From Daphnia carinata (Eukaryota > Arthropoda > Branchiopoda > Diplostraca > Daphniidae): a stretch of DNA of 64,000 bases. Made by a program: the position numbers and the translations under genes. Location of the stretch: NCBI RefSeq assembly GCF_022539665.2, contig NC_081331.1, forward strand, positions 13,796,638 to 13,860,637. Direction: 5' to 3'. Shown piece by piece: positions 44,273-55,941 of this stretch (position 1 is the first letter of the stretch; each line of letters begins with the position of its first letter). The notes under the pieces are model-generated. The model did not search any database and was not told the origin of the DNA. It saw only the letters and a program-made list of their open reading frames with translations.

Positions 44273-44687
44273 TTATGCAACGTAGATAGCCTGTCCAGCC
44301 TTAGCGTCAACTTGAGCGGGAGCTACGAACTGGGGGCCATAAGGATAGCCGAAATATGGGGTGGCGATGGCGTGATGGGAGACTCCGACAGGTGTGAGGA
44401 CGCGCTGAACGACGGGAGTAACGGCAGCGTATGCGTGTCCCTCAACGGTGGAGTAAGCAAAGTTGCCTCCAAGACGGTCAGACTTGATGATGGCGCTATC
44501 GTGGGCCGGAGCACGGACCACATAAGAGGCCGGGAGGTAGAAAGCGTTGGCGGCGGCCAAGCAAACCAAGAGGATGGCGACCTAACATTCGAAAAGAATA
44601 AACATTATTCTTTCTATTAAATGGTTTAGAGAAAAAAAAATCAAGTTCAATTGGGTACTTAAAGAAGAATAGACTTACAACTTGCAT
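44273..44687 (-). CDS. Small cuticle-type secreted protein (HDSAII family)
   Basis: 105 aa in exons 44679-44687 (MQV) and 44273-44581. Signal peptide VAILLVCLAAANA, VRAPAHDSAIIKSDRLGGN, STVEGHAYAAVTP, VVQRVLTPVGVSHHAIATPY, end VDAKAGQAIYVA. Upstream on the minus strand are a TATATAAA box (complement near 44770-44777) and, further out, CCACACCC (44796-44803). Very similar to the genes at 38744 and 46448. Confidence 0.88.
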
Positions 44688-44999
44688 GTTGATTGAGGAG
44701 AGAGAGAGTGATGTCCGAAAGACAGAGAGAATGTGTGTGTGTGGTGTTTTGAGTTTCTTCCCGTTCCGCTTTATATAGCGCAAATCTTGATGGGACCACA
44801 CCCACGGTTGAATCTCTTTCCGAATCCTGAATTTTCAAGGCCAGCTTTTCATGGCTGTCGTTACATCTGCACGTCTTCCCATACCCTCAAGTTCATTTCT
44901 TTTATTTTTTCCGTATCTTCTAGCCAAGCATGTTTGCTGACAACGCTGGATTTATTTGGCTTTTAATCAAATTGAAAAGCTCTTCGTTAGCAGTGAAGA

Positions 45000-46200
45000 T
45001 AAATGTTGACCAGACAAACGGTTGCTATTTTACCGCAGCTACGTTTCATCTTAGAACAATTTTTTAAGTTGCCGAAAGAAGTTGGTAAGATTGCGGTTGA
45101 TGCCGCTCAGTGTACTCAACAAGGCCATTAACATTGCGGAACCATTAGCAGGGCTATTCCGCCAATGCGGAAACCGGATGCTTTTAACTAGTTGGACAAT
45201 GTTTTTTTGCATTGTTATGCAACAAGTAATGGTGAAATGCATCAAGTGGTTCCGTACAAGCTTCACTACTTTTTGTTCATTTCCTTTTGTTAAATTGCTG
45301 GAACTTTGTAATGTTTGCTGTTGTTACATTAAAAACGTTGGACAGTTGAAGAAAATAAGCATTTATTCTGGGAAATTGTTAAGTAGCATTAGTGCTACGT
45401 GTTCAATTCTTTCTTTAAATCAGAGGCTTCTTTGAAGTCCTAAATCGAATGGAAACCTTGACAAGGGCTTATCTGCAAAGACTCACGCGAGCATTCGACG
45501 GGTTGTATTCACATTGATTATGCGTAACATCCGTCACCGCAAGGTGCCCAATTTTCACCATACATGGAACACAATAGAATATAGAAAAAATTCAAACTTA
45601 CCGATAACACGCAAAGTCACGTAAAAACCAATTTCTTTTTTTTAATTTAAATTTCGTTATCGGTTTGGATAGGGAAATGTTCGATGTCAGTCAGACAGTG
45701 AAGACGTGAATCATTGGACTAAACCGACAATCATCATCATCATCAACTGCGATCCGTTACAAGAAAAATTCAAGGTGCCTTTCAAAATTGTGATTTGTGA
45801 GTGAACTTTTGATGGCGTTTCATTTGCAACGTGGCTGACCGCGATAGAAAAACAAGGAAAATCGAATAATAATCAATGTTCGAGACGATGCCCGAGTGTT
45901 ACAAAGCACCTTAGGCAGGATGGGGAGGTTTCTGGATCGTCCAACTCGTCCCGCTCCGGGACACGAATGGCATTGAACGTGAGTGATGTGAAGACCATTT
46001 GATAACAACAACAACAAAAAAAAACAGCAAAAGTAGATAGGATGGCAAGAGAAATAAAAAAAAGTGCATTAAATTCAAATAGATAACAGCAAGCGAAAGG
46101 AAAGAAGAGCATTCACGTTTTTCTCTCGACAGCCTGCGATGCGCATCAGTTTCGTGCAACAACAAAAAAAGCAGAGCAGCGCTCTATTTTACCTATATGG
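45000..46200. other. Intergenic, nothing recognised
   Basis: AT-rich with an AAC/CAA-rich stretch near 46005-46030. The frame at 45082-45435 has no ATG-start or splice support worth calling. Confidence 0.5.
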
Positions 46201-46213
46201 AAATAAAACAGGA

Positions 46214-46373
46214 CCACACCCTGAGTAATATAGAGACTCTGAAAGCGAAGGTGCGAGAAGCTCCGCCTTTAGGTAGAATTTCATCTGATGCAAACGTTTT
46301 GGCTTTAGCTCTGCAAAAGGTAACAAGCGAATCTTTAAGGCCACACCCGGAAGTCGCCCTGGAGTATATAAAG
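46214..46373 (+). promoter_or_regulatory. Two CCACACCC boxes and TATA box
   Basis: CCACACCC at 46214-46221 and again at 46341-46348, then TATATAAAG at 46365-46373, 75 bp upstream of the start codon at 46448. Confidence 0.65.
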
Positions 46374-46447
46374 CGGAACTGTACACAGACGAAACACGCA
46401 TTCACGTCCTAGTTTTTTAACGTTCTTCCAAAACCTTCTCAATCAAC

Positions 46448-46838
46448 ATGCAAGTCGTAAGTACCTTCGATTTTTTCCTATTCTAATTACTCCAACATTT
46501 TTCAATGTTGAATTCATTACTTTACAAAGATCGCCGTCCTCTTGGTTTGCTTGGCCGCTGCCAACGCTTACGTTATGCCAGCCTCTTATTTGGTCCGCAC
46601 TCCGGCTCACGACAGCGCCATCATCCGCTCTGACCGTTTGGGTGGCAATTTCGCTTACTCCACTGTTGAGGGACACGCATACGCCGCCATCACTCCAGTC
46701 GTCCAGCGCGTCCTCACCCCCGTAGGAGTTTCCCACCACGCCATCGCCACCCCATATTTCGGCTATCCTTATGCCACTCAGTTCGTAGCACCCGCTCAAG
46801 TTGACGCTAAGGCTGGACAGGCTATCTACGTTGCATAA
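46448..46838 (+). CDS. Small cuticle-type secreted protein (HDSAII family)
   Basis: 105 aa in exons 46448-46456 (MQV, donor GTAAGT) and 46530-46838. Signal peptide IAVLLVCLAAANA, VRTPAHDSAIIRSDRLGGN, STVEGHAYAAITP, VVQRVLTPVGVSHHAIATPY, end VDAKAGQAIYVA. The first half resembles the gene at 43117 and the last quarter the gene at 44273, a mosaic that suggests exchange between family members. Confidence 0.88.
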
Positions 46839-48537
46839 ATGAGATGTTGACTCGCTGTCTTGTTATTGTTGTTGATTGAGATTTGCATATAAACGTTTCT
46901 TGTTATACCGAATTTTTGTCAGGATTTATTTAAATCACAAGCGTTGCGTATAAATAATTGAGTAGCTTAGCTATTGGCATAATTCTTCCTTCGACGCTGA
47001 ACATAATCGCCAATTCGTGATGTCAGACAAGACATGAGTTATAAATAAAATGAGAAAAGCCAAAGGCATTTCTGGCTATATCTTTCTTTACTCGTTTTCT
47101 ATTTTAAACATAACTAATAGCTTTTTAATGCAAAAAAAAAAAAAAAAAAAATAGTTGAGAAGATTTCTAAAAGTGGAATGACATGTATGGCCATAACCTT
47201 GAAACAAAACTCTTTTGAGATTCCTTGCGAGTTTCGAACCCGCATCGTGTGCTTTGTTTGATGACCACACCCGGACTCATCCAGCCCATCTTGTTTTCTG
47301 GCAAGGCCATTCATGTTGACGTCCAGCGATGATATCCAAAAGGAACTAGACGAATCAAATCGCACTCGTATCGAAATCATCAACAAGAATTTTTCTAAGA
47401 AGAGGAGTAAAAGAAACGCGTTTTGGCCATCCTGTTTCGTGATGCCCGCCGATTTTAATCGTCAATGCAATGCATACTTAAAAAAATTATAAGACCCTCC
47501 ATTCAAAAACCTGGAGGAATCTTTATTTTGGATGGAGAGCCGACGGCGGTATTTTTCTTGCTTTGATTTGCATACACGATGGCACAATAATTAGCCGCAG
47601 TTGTATATTATCGTGAGCACCTTTCTTCTAGCCATATGCAGAACTCTAAGCTCGTCCATACGAATCATTTTTAGGGATTTAACTGGGGATTTTAACAATG
47701 CCGAAAATGCCCGTGTCATCACGGTTCAGCGAACTCGTCATAAATAAGAATTTATTTTTGAAATTACCGCCTTTCTTTTCTAACGTTTACTTCGTGACGC
47801 AGCCAAAAATAAGAAAGAAGCTTAACACTTTATTTTTTGTTAGCTTCAAACGAATCACTTGCGTGACCTTGGCCCTCACCTTTTGGTACGAGGCAATCAG
47901 TGAAGGTGTCACAAACATCTTTAGACGTCAGGGTCCCGATATCACGCACGTCTCAATAGAATTTTGTGTGTATTATGAATGTACCAAAAGGTCATCGACC
48001 ACGGGCTTTAAATATTCAAATGTTTCGGGTCTTCACTTGACCCTTTGTGATGTTGCCACACGAAAGGGTTGCATTGTCCAACGGTACATTAATTACAGTA
48101 AGCCATTAGATTTTTATATACCCCCCCAATGTTGAAAGCTCGTAAATTTCTTCAGCAAACACGGAAATATGCTTATAATGTTGATGGCCATGATTATCCG
48201 TGATGATACAGCGGCTACCCAAAACATATTTTTCGATAGAAAAAAAAGGAAGAAGCGACGTGCTTGCGTCATTTTCAGCTTGCATATATAAGTCTACGTC
48301 TTGGCAGATGAACCTTGTCAGTCCACTTTCTCCGTTAAAACCAGCCACCGGTGCTACCGCATACACAAAACACAAGGTAAAAGAAGATTCACCTGTCCCT
48401 TATTTTCTTTAGTCTTGTTTCGACCGTTAGACGGAACACACACAGAGTCGATTAACTCGTTCTTTCTTTCATCGTGATTCAATTCGTTTTTCTATTTTCA
48501 ATCTGTTTTTGAACTGTTCCATTTGGACAATCGTCAG
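46839..48537. other. Intergenic, no supported gene
   Basis: Includes a 20-nt A-run near 47131, a tRNA T-arm-like palindrome at 47227-47243 and a CCACACCC at 47265-47272. A 145-codon frame at 47698-48135 is open but lacks a signal, splice sites or relatives. Confidence 0.45.
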
Positions 48538-49260
48538 ATGACATCGATTGTGATTTTCTCAACTGGACTGCTGTTGATGATGAAGCTGACATCTTCCGTG
48601 GCCTACCCAGCGCGTTATTACAGCCCACGATTGTCCCATTACGATCCGGAATTCGATTCGATGGACTATTACGTGCCGTACTACGCTCGCCCTGCGCAAT
48701 CGAGATCGTTCGAAGATCATTATTACGAGCAGCCTTACCAAGTGTCGCAATGGCCGGGTTTGCTTTATGACGAATGGTTCAAGACGCAAGGACAACGCAG
48801 GCAGGAAATTAAAATGAGGCATAACGCTGAATCCATCGTCAGTCGTCAAGGTGAACCCATTCCAGGAGCTTACCTCGTTCCAGCTAACGTCAACGGTGCA
48901 TTCGCTGGACCTTTGGCTGTCGTTCCGGCTCATTACGGAGGTGCTGGAGCTGTGACCAATAGCGGCTCACCCGGAGCTCAATATCTTGCCATCATCGACG
49001 GGCCCAATTGGCCGTTCATCGGCCGTCCGAAGGGCAACCGTGTTGCTATTAAGAAATCGCAAGCTTCAGACACTGATTACGTTCCAAGCACAGACGGCCC
49101 TAACTGGCCGTATATCGGGGTCAACTCTCCAAACGCCGAGAGCCGATCTTCCATCCCGACGGATTACGATGAGCAAGATATCGATTATGCGTCTTACTTT
49201 CCTATCGATTATCCGGTGATGTACAATCCCAAGGATAGCTACCTGTATCATAACTATTGA
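48538..49260 (+). CDS. Secreted Tyr-rich protein with DGPNWPxIG repeats
   Basis: 240 aa, single coding exon. The ATG at 48538 gives a good signal peptide (IVIFSTGLLLMMKLTSSVA); the frame extends upstream only to a non-ATG codon. The mature part is rich in Tyr and Pro (DYYVPYYARPAQSRS, HYYEQPYQVSQWPGL), with an Ala/Gly segment (GAYLVPANVNGAFAGPLAV) and two copies of DGPNWPFIG/DGPNWPYIG about 44 residues apart. Presumably an extracellular matrix or cuticle component (inference). I recognise no named family. Confidence 0.75.
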   Translation: MTSIVIFSTGLLLMMKLTSSVAYPARYYSPRLSHYDPEFDSMDYYVPYYARPAQSRSFEDHYYEQPYQVSQWPGLLYDEWFKTQGQRRQEIKMRHNAESIVSRQGEPIPGAYLVPANVNGAFAGPLAVVPAHYGGAGAVTNSGSPGAQYLAIIDGPNWPFIGRPKGNRVAIKKSQASDTDYVPSTDGPNWPYIGVNSPNAESRSSIPTDYDEQDIDYASYFPIDYPVMYNPKDSYLYHNY

Positions 49261-50205
49261 ATTTCCTTCAACCGCTAGCCATTGGTATGTTGAATCGCGT
49301 AATATGTCTTCGGATGATAGAAGAACGCTTCAAGGCTGCTGTGAAAAAATTCGCTTATCTCGGAATTGTATTTATTATTATTTAAATCTCGTGAATTTGA
49401 CATTGCATGCGGGTGATTTTTGCTTGTGAGGCCAGCTTCGCTTTATCTGATGTTGGGAAGGCTTTGTCAAATATGCGACTTATTTTTTATTTTTCGGGGT
49501 GTTATTTGTTGTCAGCAAGACATAAAAACTGTTTCCGGGATGATGCAACTTCTTTTAACTAATTATTTATTGATATTGAATTGTGGCCAAAAAAAAAAAT
49601 ACACGTTGAATCCGAAAGAAATAATGTTTTTAAGTGATTTCAGATAGAAATGTTTGAAAAGAATGGGAATTAGTTATAAAGAAAATATAAAGGAATTTTT
49701 AAAAAATGAGGAAGAAACAACGTTTGGCTTTAGTTCAATTTTGATTGATGGACGAACATATAACTATTGTTGCGATTAAGACCTGGGAACCGCCCTAAAC
49801 TAAAGAAAACCGGATAGCCACACTCTTCCTCATCCTTCCATCTCGAAGAAGAAGAAGAAAAAAAAACGAAGGTAAAACTAGAAATGGAGCGATGAAAACA
49901 AAAGTAAATGGTAACGTGAGGAACGATGGTTAACACATGGACGAGTTGACCTTGCCATGCGGGAAGACTCCAGAAGCTTCACAATTCAAGATCAAGGGCG
50001 ATGCCTTGGACGAGCGAATATCATTAATTGGGCGGGGTCCCCTCCCTTTGGTTTCCCCCCCCCCCTCTTTTCGTACGGGAGGTGGGGGAGGACGAGAGAT
50101 GGATGTGAAGACTGTGAGAAAAACATACGGAGTGTCCAGCAGAATCTATTCTTTCCGTCTCCAAGGTTAGCAACTGGAAGACTTCCTACGCCCATCGCGA
50201 CTGCT
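49261..50205. other. Intergenic, duplicated promoter region
   Basis: 49940-50150 resembles 40095-40260 upstream of the paralogous gene. It includes a C-run near 50056-50065. No gene seen. Confidence 0.55.
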
Positions 50206-50290
50206 CGTATAAAAACGGATGGCGAATCCAATTTCAATCGTCAGTTACCGACGAGTTCTCTCAGTAAAGTCTTCTCAACTCGAAAAAAAC

Positions 50291-51785
50291 ATGAACCCAT
50301 TGGTAAGAGACGCTTAGTAAATTCAACCTCGTGAAATCACTTTGATTTCACACCATAAAATCAAAAGTTTGATGAATATTTAAAGACTCAACGTTCTTCC
50401 ATCCTTTGAATTTTTCTTCTTGATAATTATTATATGATGGCGTTATGTTTCATATTTTACAGATCTTGGTCACCCTTTTGGTTGCGGCCGCTTCGGCAGC
50501 ACCTACCAATTTGGTCAATCCCGCCGTGCCATGCGCTCACGGAGTTGCCGCTGTGGCTTACGCCGCTGCCCCGGTTCCGGCTGCCCTGACATACGTCGTC
50601 CCTGAGCCCGTACAGGTTGCTGTTCAACCCCAAATCACCTACGACTTCCCAGCACCAGTGTCAGCTCCTGCTCCTGCCCCAGTTGCCGTAGCTGCACCTG
50701 CACCCGTTAAAGTTGAGTATGACTTCCCTGCTCCCGTCTCGGCTCCCGCACCCGCGCCAGTTGCCGTTGCTGCCCCAGCTCCTCTCGTTTATGCTGCACC
50801 TGCACCAGTTCCCGTAGCTGCCCCAGCTCCCGTCAAGATCGAATATGACTTCCCTGCTCCCATTTCTGCTCCTGCACCTGCCCCAGTTGCTGTTGCTGCT
50901 CCAGTTGTCTACGCTGCACCTGCTCCAACCAAGGTGGAATATGACTTCCCTGCTCCCATTTCGGCGCCTGCCCCTGCACCAGTTGCTATTGCAGTTCCTG
51001 CTCCCGTTGAGGTTGTTAAGAACACCATCGAGTACGACTTCCCTGCTCCCATCTCCGCACCAGCTCCCACTCCCTACGTAGCTGTTGCTCCAGTTGCTGT
51101 AGCTGCCCCTGCTCCTGTTAAAATCGAATACGATTTCCCTGCTCCCATCTCAGCTCCGGCTCCGGCCCCAGTTGCCGTTGCTGCTCCAGCTGTCTACGCT
51201 GCACCTGCCCCAGTCAAGGTTGAGTATGACTTCCCAGCTCCCATTTCTGCTCCAGTCCCAGCTCCCGTCGCTGTTGCTGCCCCAGCCCCAGTCACTTACG
51301 CCGTTCCAGCACCAGTCCAGGTTGCAGCTCCAGCTCCAGTTCAGGTCGCTGTTGCACCAGTTCATGTTGTCCCTCACGCCTTCGAGACCCGAGTTCACTA
51401 CGCCGAGACCCCCGTCGTCGTCGGACAACACACTCAGATCATGAAGCCCAACTTGGGTGCTGGTGCCCACGTTACCAACTATGACTTTATGGGACTCGCT
51501 CAGACCAAAGGAGCCGCCCAGGAATCCTACGTCCAGAAATCGAAAGTCTTGGCCCCGGCTCGCAGCGTCTCCGAGATTACTCCACAGGTGACCGTCCAGC
51601 ACCCGACCAAAGTCAACGTGGAAAAAGTGGCCGTCGATGTGCCCGTAGCCGCTCCCTACGCTCAGCCCGTCCCTGTTCCAGTGGCTCCTCAATACGAAAT
51701 CCACCAATACCATCACGCCGTTGCCACTCCCGCTGTCCATATGGTCAACGGTGTTCCATGCGCGGAACACAAGAAAACCTATTAA
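50291..51785 (+). CDS. YDFPAP-repeat cuticle-type secreted protein, 7 repeats
   Basis: 444 aa in exons 50291-50302 (MNPL) and 50463-51785. Same plan as the gene at 40461, but with seven YDFPAP[VI]SAPAPxP repeats; the fifth follows VVKNTIE. The C-terminal half ([47 protein letters not shown]) is nearly identical to that gene, including synonymous sites, whereas the repeat region and 3' flank differ. This points to unequal exchange in the repeats and conversion of the tail. TATAAAAACGG near 50209 and a CGTCAGTTACC initiator lie upstream. Confidence 0.9.
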
Positions 51786-52607
51786 ATGAAATCGACTAGG
51801 TTGCCATCTCGCATCTCCACGGAAGCTCATAAAATTTATGAATGATTTGATACGATCAAATTTTGCTATGTTAATACCGAAATACACGTTGTGATAGTTA
51901 TTTTCTTCTTGTTTACTGCTTTGGAACAATTTGCTGCCCCCGTCGACCTGATTTACAGTAATGCCAACTCTACAGGTAAACCGTACCGGCTGTCCTTGGT
52001 GGTAACCAGTTAACTGATTAAAAGAAAAATTGCATATAGCAACAACTGAAAGGAAAGGAACGATACGTTCCCGTTGATTGGGAGTTGTCCAGTTATTACT
52101 TGGCCTTCACAGCTTCAAGTTTTCATGACTTGTCATTTAACAATCGCAGTTCTTTACAAGCACTTCAAGCTGCAATCAAAAATCCAGTTATTCGCAACTA
52201 TTGTCTTAACCCTAAAGATTGAAAGCAACACTCACAGCAAATGAATTTTGTTTATTCTGCGGAAAATTCACGCAATGTGCACGATTATGAACGATGAAAG
52301 CTTTGCGTTTGAAGATTCGGGATTGGTGGTTTTCAAATAAACGTGACTGTATGAACATTTCCATCGTGCACTCACCGTGTATTATTACTTTTGATACGCC
52401 CTATCGAGCGCAAGAACTTCCACAAAAACAACAGCGCCGTGAGCATACACTTAGCGGGAAAAAAAATGAGTTTCGAATTGCTCGTCTGCAATAGAGCGTT
52501 CACCATCCAACGTACTGTATAATAACGATACGTGTACAAAAGAAGACGATCAGTCGGTTTCCTTAATTCTTGTCTTCCGGTTCCTTTTCTTTCACCCCGA
52601 ACAAACA
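51786..52607. other. Intergenic, nothing recognised
   Basis: No supported gene or repeat. Confidence 0.5.
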
Positions 52608-53064
52608 ATGAAAACCATTTTGGCAAGTCTATCCAACGTTCGTTTAAAATCCCACACTAATTTTTAAAAAAAAACGTATCGTGTAATTCATTTTCTAGGT
52701 GTTTGCATGGTTGACGTGCTTAATGATTTGTGTTGCATCTCCGGTAAGGAACTCACCATTGATCTACGCGTATGGAAGTGAAGCGGAATCAATGACAAGG
52801 TGGGATACTGAACGATCGAGTAAAACAGCGAAAGGTGTGCAAGACGAGCAACGGCCTGCATTTAGACACTCTCAAATTGTTAACGTGATTGCCCTACCGG
52901 AAACAGAGCATCGCCCTCAGCAAGTGACTCTTCCGCAATCGCCCTATTGGTACCAACACTATTATTACGTCAGCTATTTTCCACTTCCTAATCATAATGT
53001 ATCACCTTATTATGACTCTTATTGGCCCGGTTTATTTACATTGTCTCTCTATGATTATTTTTAA
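52608..53064 (+). CDS. Small secreted Tyr/His-rich protein, GC-AG intron
   Basis: 126 aa in exons 52608-52622 (MKTIL) and 52699-53064, phase 0. Joining them gives the signal peptide MKTILVFAWLTCLMICVAS. The intron is 76 bp with donor TTG|GCAAGT and acceptor CTAG. The mature part includes SPLIYAYGSEAESMTRW, QQVTLPQSPYWYQHYYYV, SYFPLPNHNVSPYYDSYW and ends SLYDYF. No homologue in the window. The Tyr-rich tail recalls the protein at 48538 in composition only. Function unknown. Confidence 0.62.
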
Positions 53065-54566
53065 AAAATACAAATTTAAATACTTTTACTGTCGTTGTAT
53101 TGCAAAATGAATTAATAACTAGGCCCACAAGTTCTTTCGTGCAGTGCGCTTCTGCCTTAGTCCTTTTTTTTTATTATTAAAAAAAAAAGGAAAACAGGAA
53201 GTCACCAGTGTTCGTCCGTCCATGAGCTGGTTGCGTCTGAAAAATGATGGCGGTCATCTATTTTGATAAAAACATGGCTGCTGGTACGTTTCCGAAATGG
53301 AATACAGAGCCAGTTGTTGAACAACGTAATGACCATCGCTTACAGGTGGGGAAATGAGTTTGAATAAGAACAGACTTTCTCAAGGACGCCGTGTTGGCTG
53401 AGTTGCCATCACGTCTTATTGCTTTTTGCGGTTTCAACAGCTACATGGTTTTTATTTGAAAAGAGGAAGAACACGAAACCACCGATTCCTCCATAAGCTA
53501 CAACGTTTCGATTATGTATTCTTCAGCAGTCTGACATGTACGCAATATTTTGTACGGATACAACAAAAGTTTGCGGTTTTTTAAACTAACAAGATCAAAT
53601 TTTATATATTTTTCTTACATGTTTGTTATTCTGATCTTCTTCCATCACCTGAGGAGGAACGTGAGTCGTCTTGAAGGCTCAAGGTCGACGAAGAAGAAGA
53701 AACCAAGCGCTTATTTTTTTTTTTGCGAGCGTGAATCATGCTGCTGTGTTATTGCAGTAAATGATGAGAAAAGTTGGCCAACACCCGGATGTTCTTTCCT
53801 AAGGGCGTCTTTTTTTTTTTTCACAATATAATAAGTTGATCTTCAACCTTTCTCTTTCCCAAACATCTTTTTTTATTTCTTTTATTTTTTTGCCATGTGC
53901 CCCGATTGTAAAGCGATCCGCCCTGTCTATCTTCCTCACGTCGTGCAAACGGCGTCAAGATAAACGCATCGAAAAGAAAACTCGTTTTTCAATGTATGCA
54001 AATGTCAATTGCCAAGGTTAAACGCCGGCAAACCGGTGACGATGGGTGTGGCCAAATAACGTGCGCTTCTTTCTGCACCCGCTGCGCATGTAAATAAAAA
54101 AATAATGAAATGCTTTTGTTTTGGCCTCTGTCAATGTCGATCCCTTCGGTGTTGCAATGTACAAGGTTAAATTTCGTCGCGAGTCAGTTAAAAAAAAAAA
54201 AAAGGTCTGCACGTGAATAGTCTCATATTGGCGCCGTGAAAAAAGGTAATTACCATAAAGATGATATACGTGACCATCTACCGCATAAGACTTGTTTGGA
54301 GATATGAAAATATGAAAATGTTTGGAAGAAGACGATAAAAAAACAAAGCGGGAGGTCTTCCTTCCTCTTACAAATTTAGTGTTACCAATTAAACGGGCTA
54401 TTTTGTGTTTAAACGAAAATGAAAAATTGCAAGGCTCACCTTGTCCGCTGGGAAGTAAAACGCTTGGCTGGCCGTAAAGCGTCCAGTATAAATATGGTTG
54501 GTGAGCATCTTCGAACAACGAGCCACTCTTCCAACTCACTTCGTACCGGGAATAACACCAGTGAAC
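53065..54566. other. Intergenic with homopolymer runs, no gene seen
   Basis: Contains many T and A runs (for example 53167-53190, 53807-53821, 54188-54203). The 173-codon minus-strand frame at 54018-54539 lacks a signal or splice support and is mostly low-complexity antisense. The TATA-like ATAAATAT near 54490 probably serves the next gene. Confidence 0.45.
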
Positions 54567-55339
54567 ATGAAGCTTTCAGTACATTTTTTTTGCGAACGAT
54601 AGTTAAGTATTTGGAATCAGTTTAACGTTAACTTATTTATTTGCTGTAGGTCATTGTTTTCTCTTTAATTATTGCCACTGGACTGGCCGCTCCATTGAAT
54701 GTGGTCTATCCGCACGTGCAGCCATCTCCGTTTGCTCACGCAGTCCCGGTACATATCGTTCACGCTGTTCCAGCCGTTGAGACTAGGATTCACTATGCCA
54801 AGACTCCCGTAGTAGTCGGTCATTCTACCCAAATCCTGAAGCCCAATTTGAATCCATTCGTCGTGGCTCCTCTAGTGGCTCCTTCAATTGCCGTCGCCGC
54901 ATCGTCTGATCCCGTCGTTGTCGAAGCGAAAAAAGGCGAAGGAAAATCAGAGACAAACGTAGAGACACCCAAGGAGAAAGCGGCTGAAGAAGTCAAAGGT
55001 GTTAAAGTTCCATTAACATACGTCGCCCATCCGTTTGCCTTCGCTGCTCCGGCTCCACTAGCCTTTCCGGCCGTCTTGAATGTCAAGGCATCCGTCCCAG
55101 CCGGTGATGCTCCTCCCATGGATCAACTCATTACTAAAGAAAAGGTTATCGCTCCCGTTCGTGCCATCTCCGAAGTGACTCCACAAGTTCACGTGCAACA
55201 TCCGACTAAAATTAATGTGCAGAAGGTCGCAGTCGAAGTGCCAGTGGCTACACCGTACGCTCTTCCTGTTCCTGTTGCAGTAGCGCCTCACTACGAGATC
55301 CACCACGTTCACACTCCAGCACTGACCGTTGTGGCTTAA
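54567..55339 (+). CDS. Cuticle-type secreted protein with QHPTK domain, no YDFPAP repeats
   Basis: 233 aa in exons 54567-54578 (MKLS, donor GTACAT) and 54650-55339. Signal peptide VIVFSLIIATGLAA, then ETRIHYAKTPVVVGHSTQIL and KPNLNPFVVAP, a charged Lys/Glu insert (KKGEGKSETNVETPKEKAAE) not seen in its relatives, then AISEVTPQVHVQHPTKINVQ and KVAVEVPVATPYALPVPV. It keeps the two conserved domains of the YDFPAP family but lacks the repeats, so it probably represents a separate older branch. Confidence 0.86.
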
Positions 55340-55941
55340 ACATTTGTGATTTCTTTTGTTATGTACTTCAAACGACTGTTAACCCACCTTTCGATTACAC
55401 TGTTCTATCATGGCATTGGCATTACATCGTTTTTAATCGATTTTGAAGGGTGACAGACAACGTCAAGAATGAAATGCGTTGATTGTCCTTCATTATTTAA
55501 AAATAATTTTTTAGGAATTTTTTCAAAGGGACAAATGACAAAGATCCTGATGAGAATTGCCTTCGATGGTTTACGATACCTTCTCTTTGCCTATGAGTCA
55601 CGAAACTCGCTCTCTTTCGAAGAAATGAATGGCTATAGCCGGTGAAGTACCTTGAATCCTTGAAATCCGTTATGCTTTTCTAAGACATATGTACCGAAAG
55701 GGCAGCGTAATGTATGAAGGACATATTTTTTGCTCTGCGTATCGTTTACAGTTAGCGCATTCGTAGAATTGAGTCACGTTTTTTAGAAGGGCGCTATACA
55801 ATCCCTGAACTGTCATGTTTCATGAAAACGTGTGTATTGTTTTGCTTTGCTTATAGGCAAAGAAGGACGAAATTCTCATAGAGTCATTCAAATCAGTGGA
55901 ATAGGCACCATAGGATACATAACAGGAAAATCAAGTTCCCT
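55340..55941. other. Intergenic between convergent genes, nothing recognised
   Basis: No gene or repeat seen. Confidence 0.5.

Noticed and set aside
47131-47151. A-run as possible retroposon tail
   Set aside because: No body with homology, no target-site duplication, and similar runs occur elsewhere in the AT-rich spacers.
47227-47243. tRNA T-arm-like stem-loop on the minus strand (GCGGG, TTCGAAA, CTCGC)
   Set aside because: No matching acceptor, D-arm or anticodon arm could be found around it, and the A box is poor. At most a tRNA-derived fragment.
47698-48135. 145-codon plus-strand open frame starting at ATG
   Set aside because: No signal peptide, splice support, polyadenylation context or relative in the window. 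Composition is unlike the real genes nearby.
54018-54539. 173-codon minus-strand frame
   Set aside because: It crosses homopolymer runs, has no signal or splice support, and overlaps the promoter of the next plus-strand gene.
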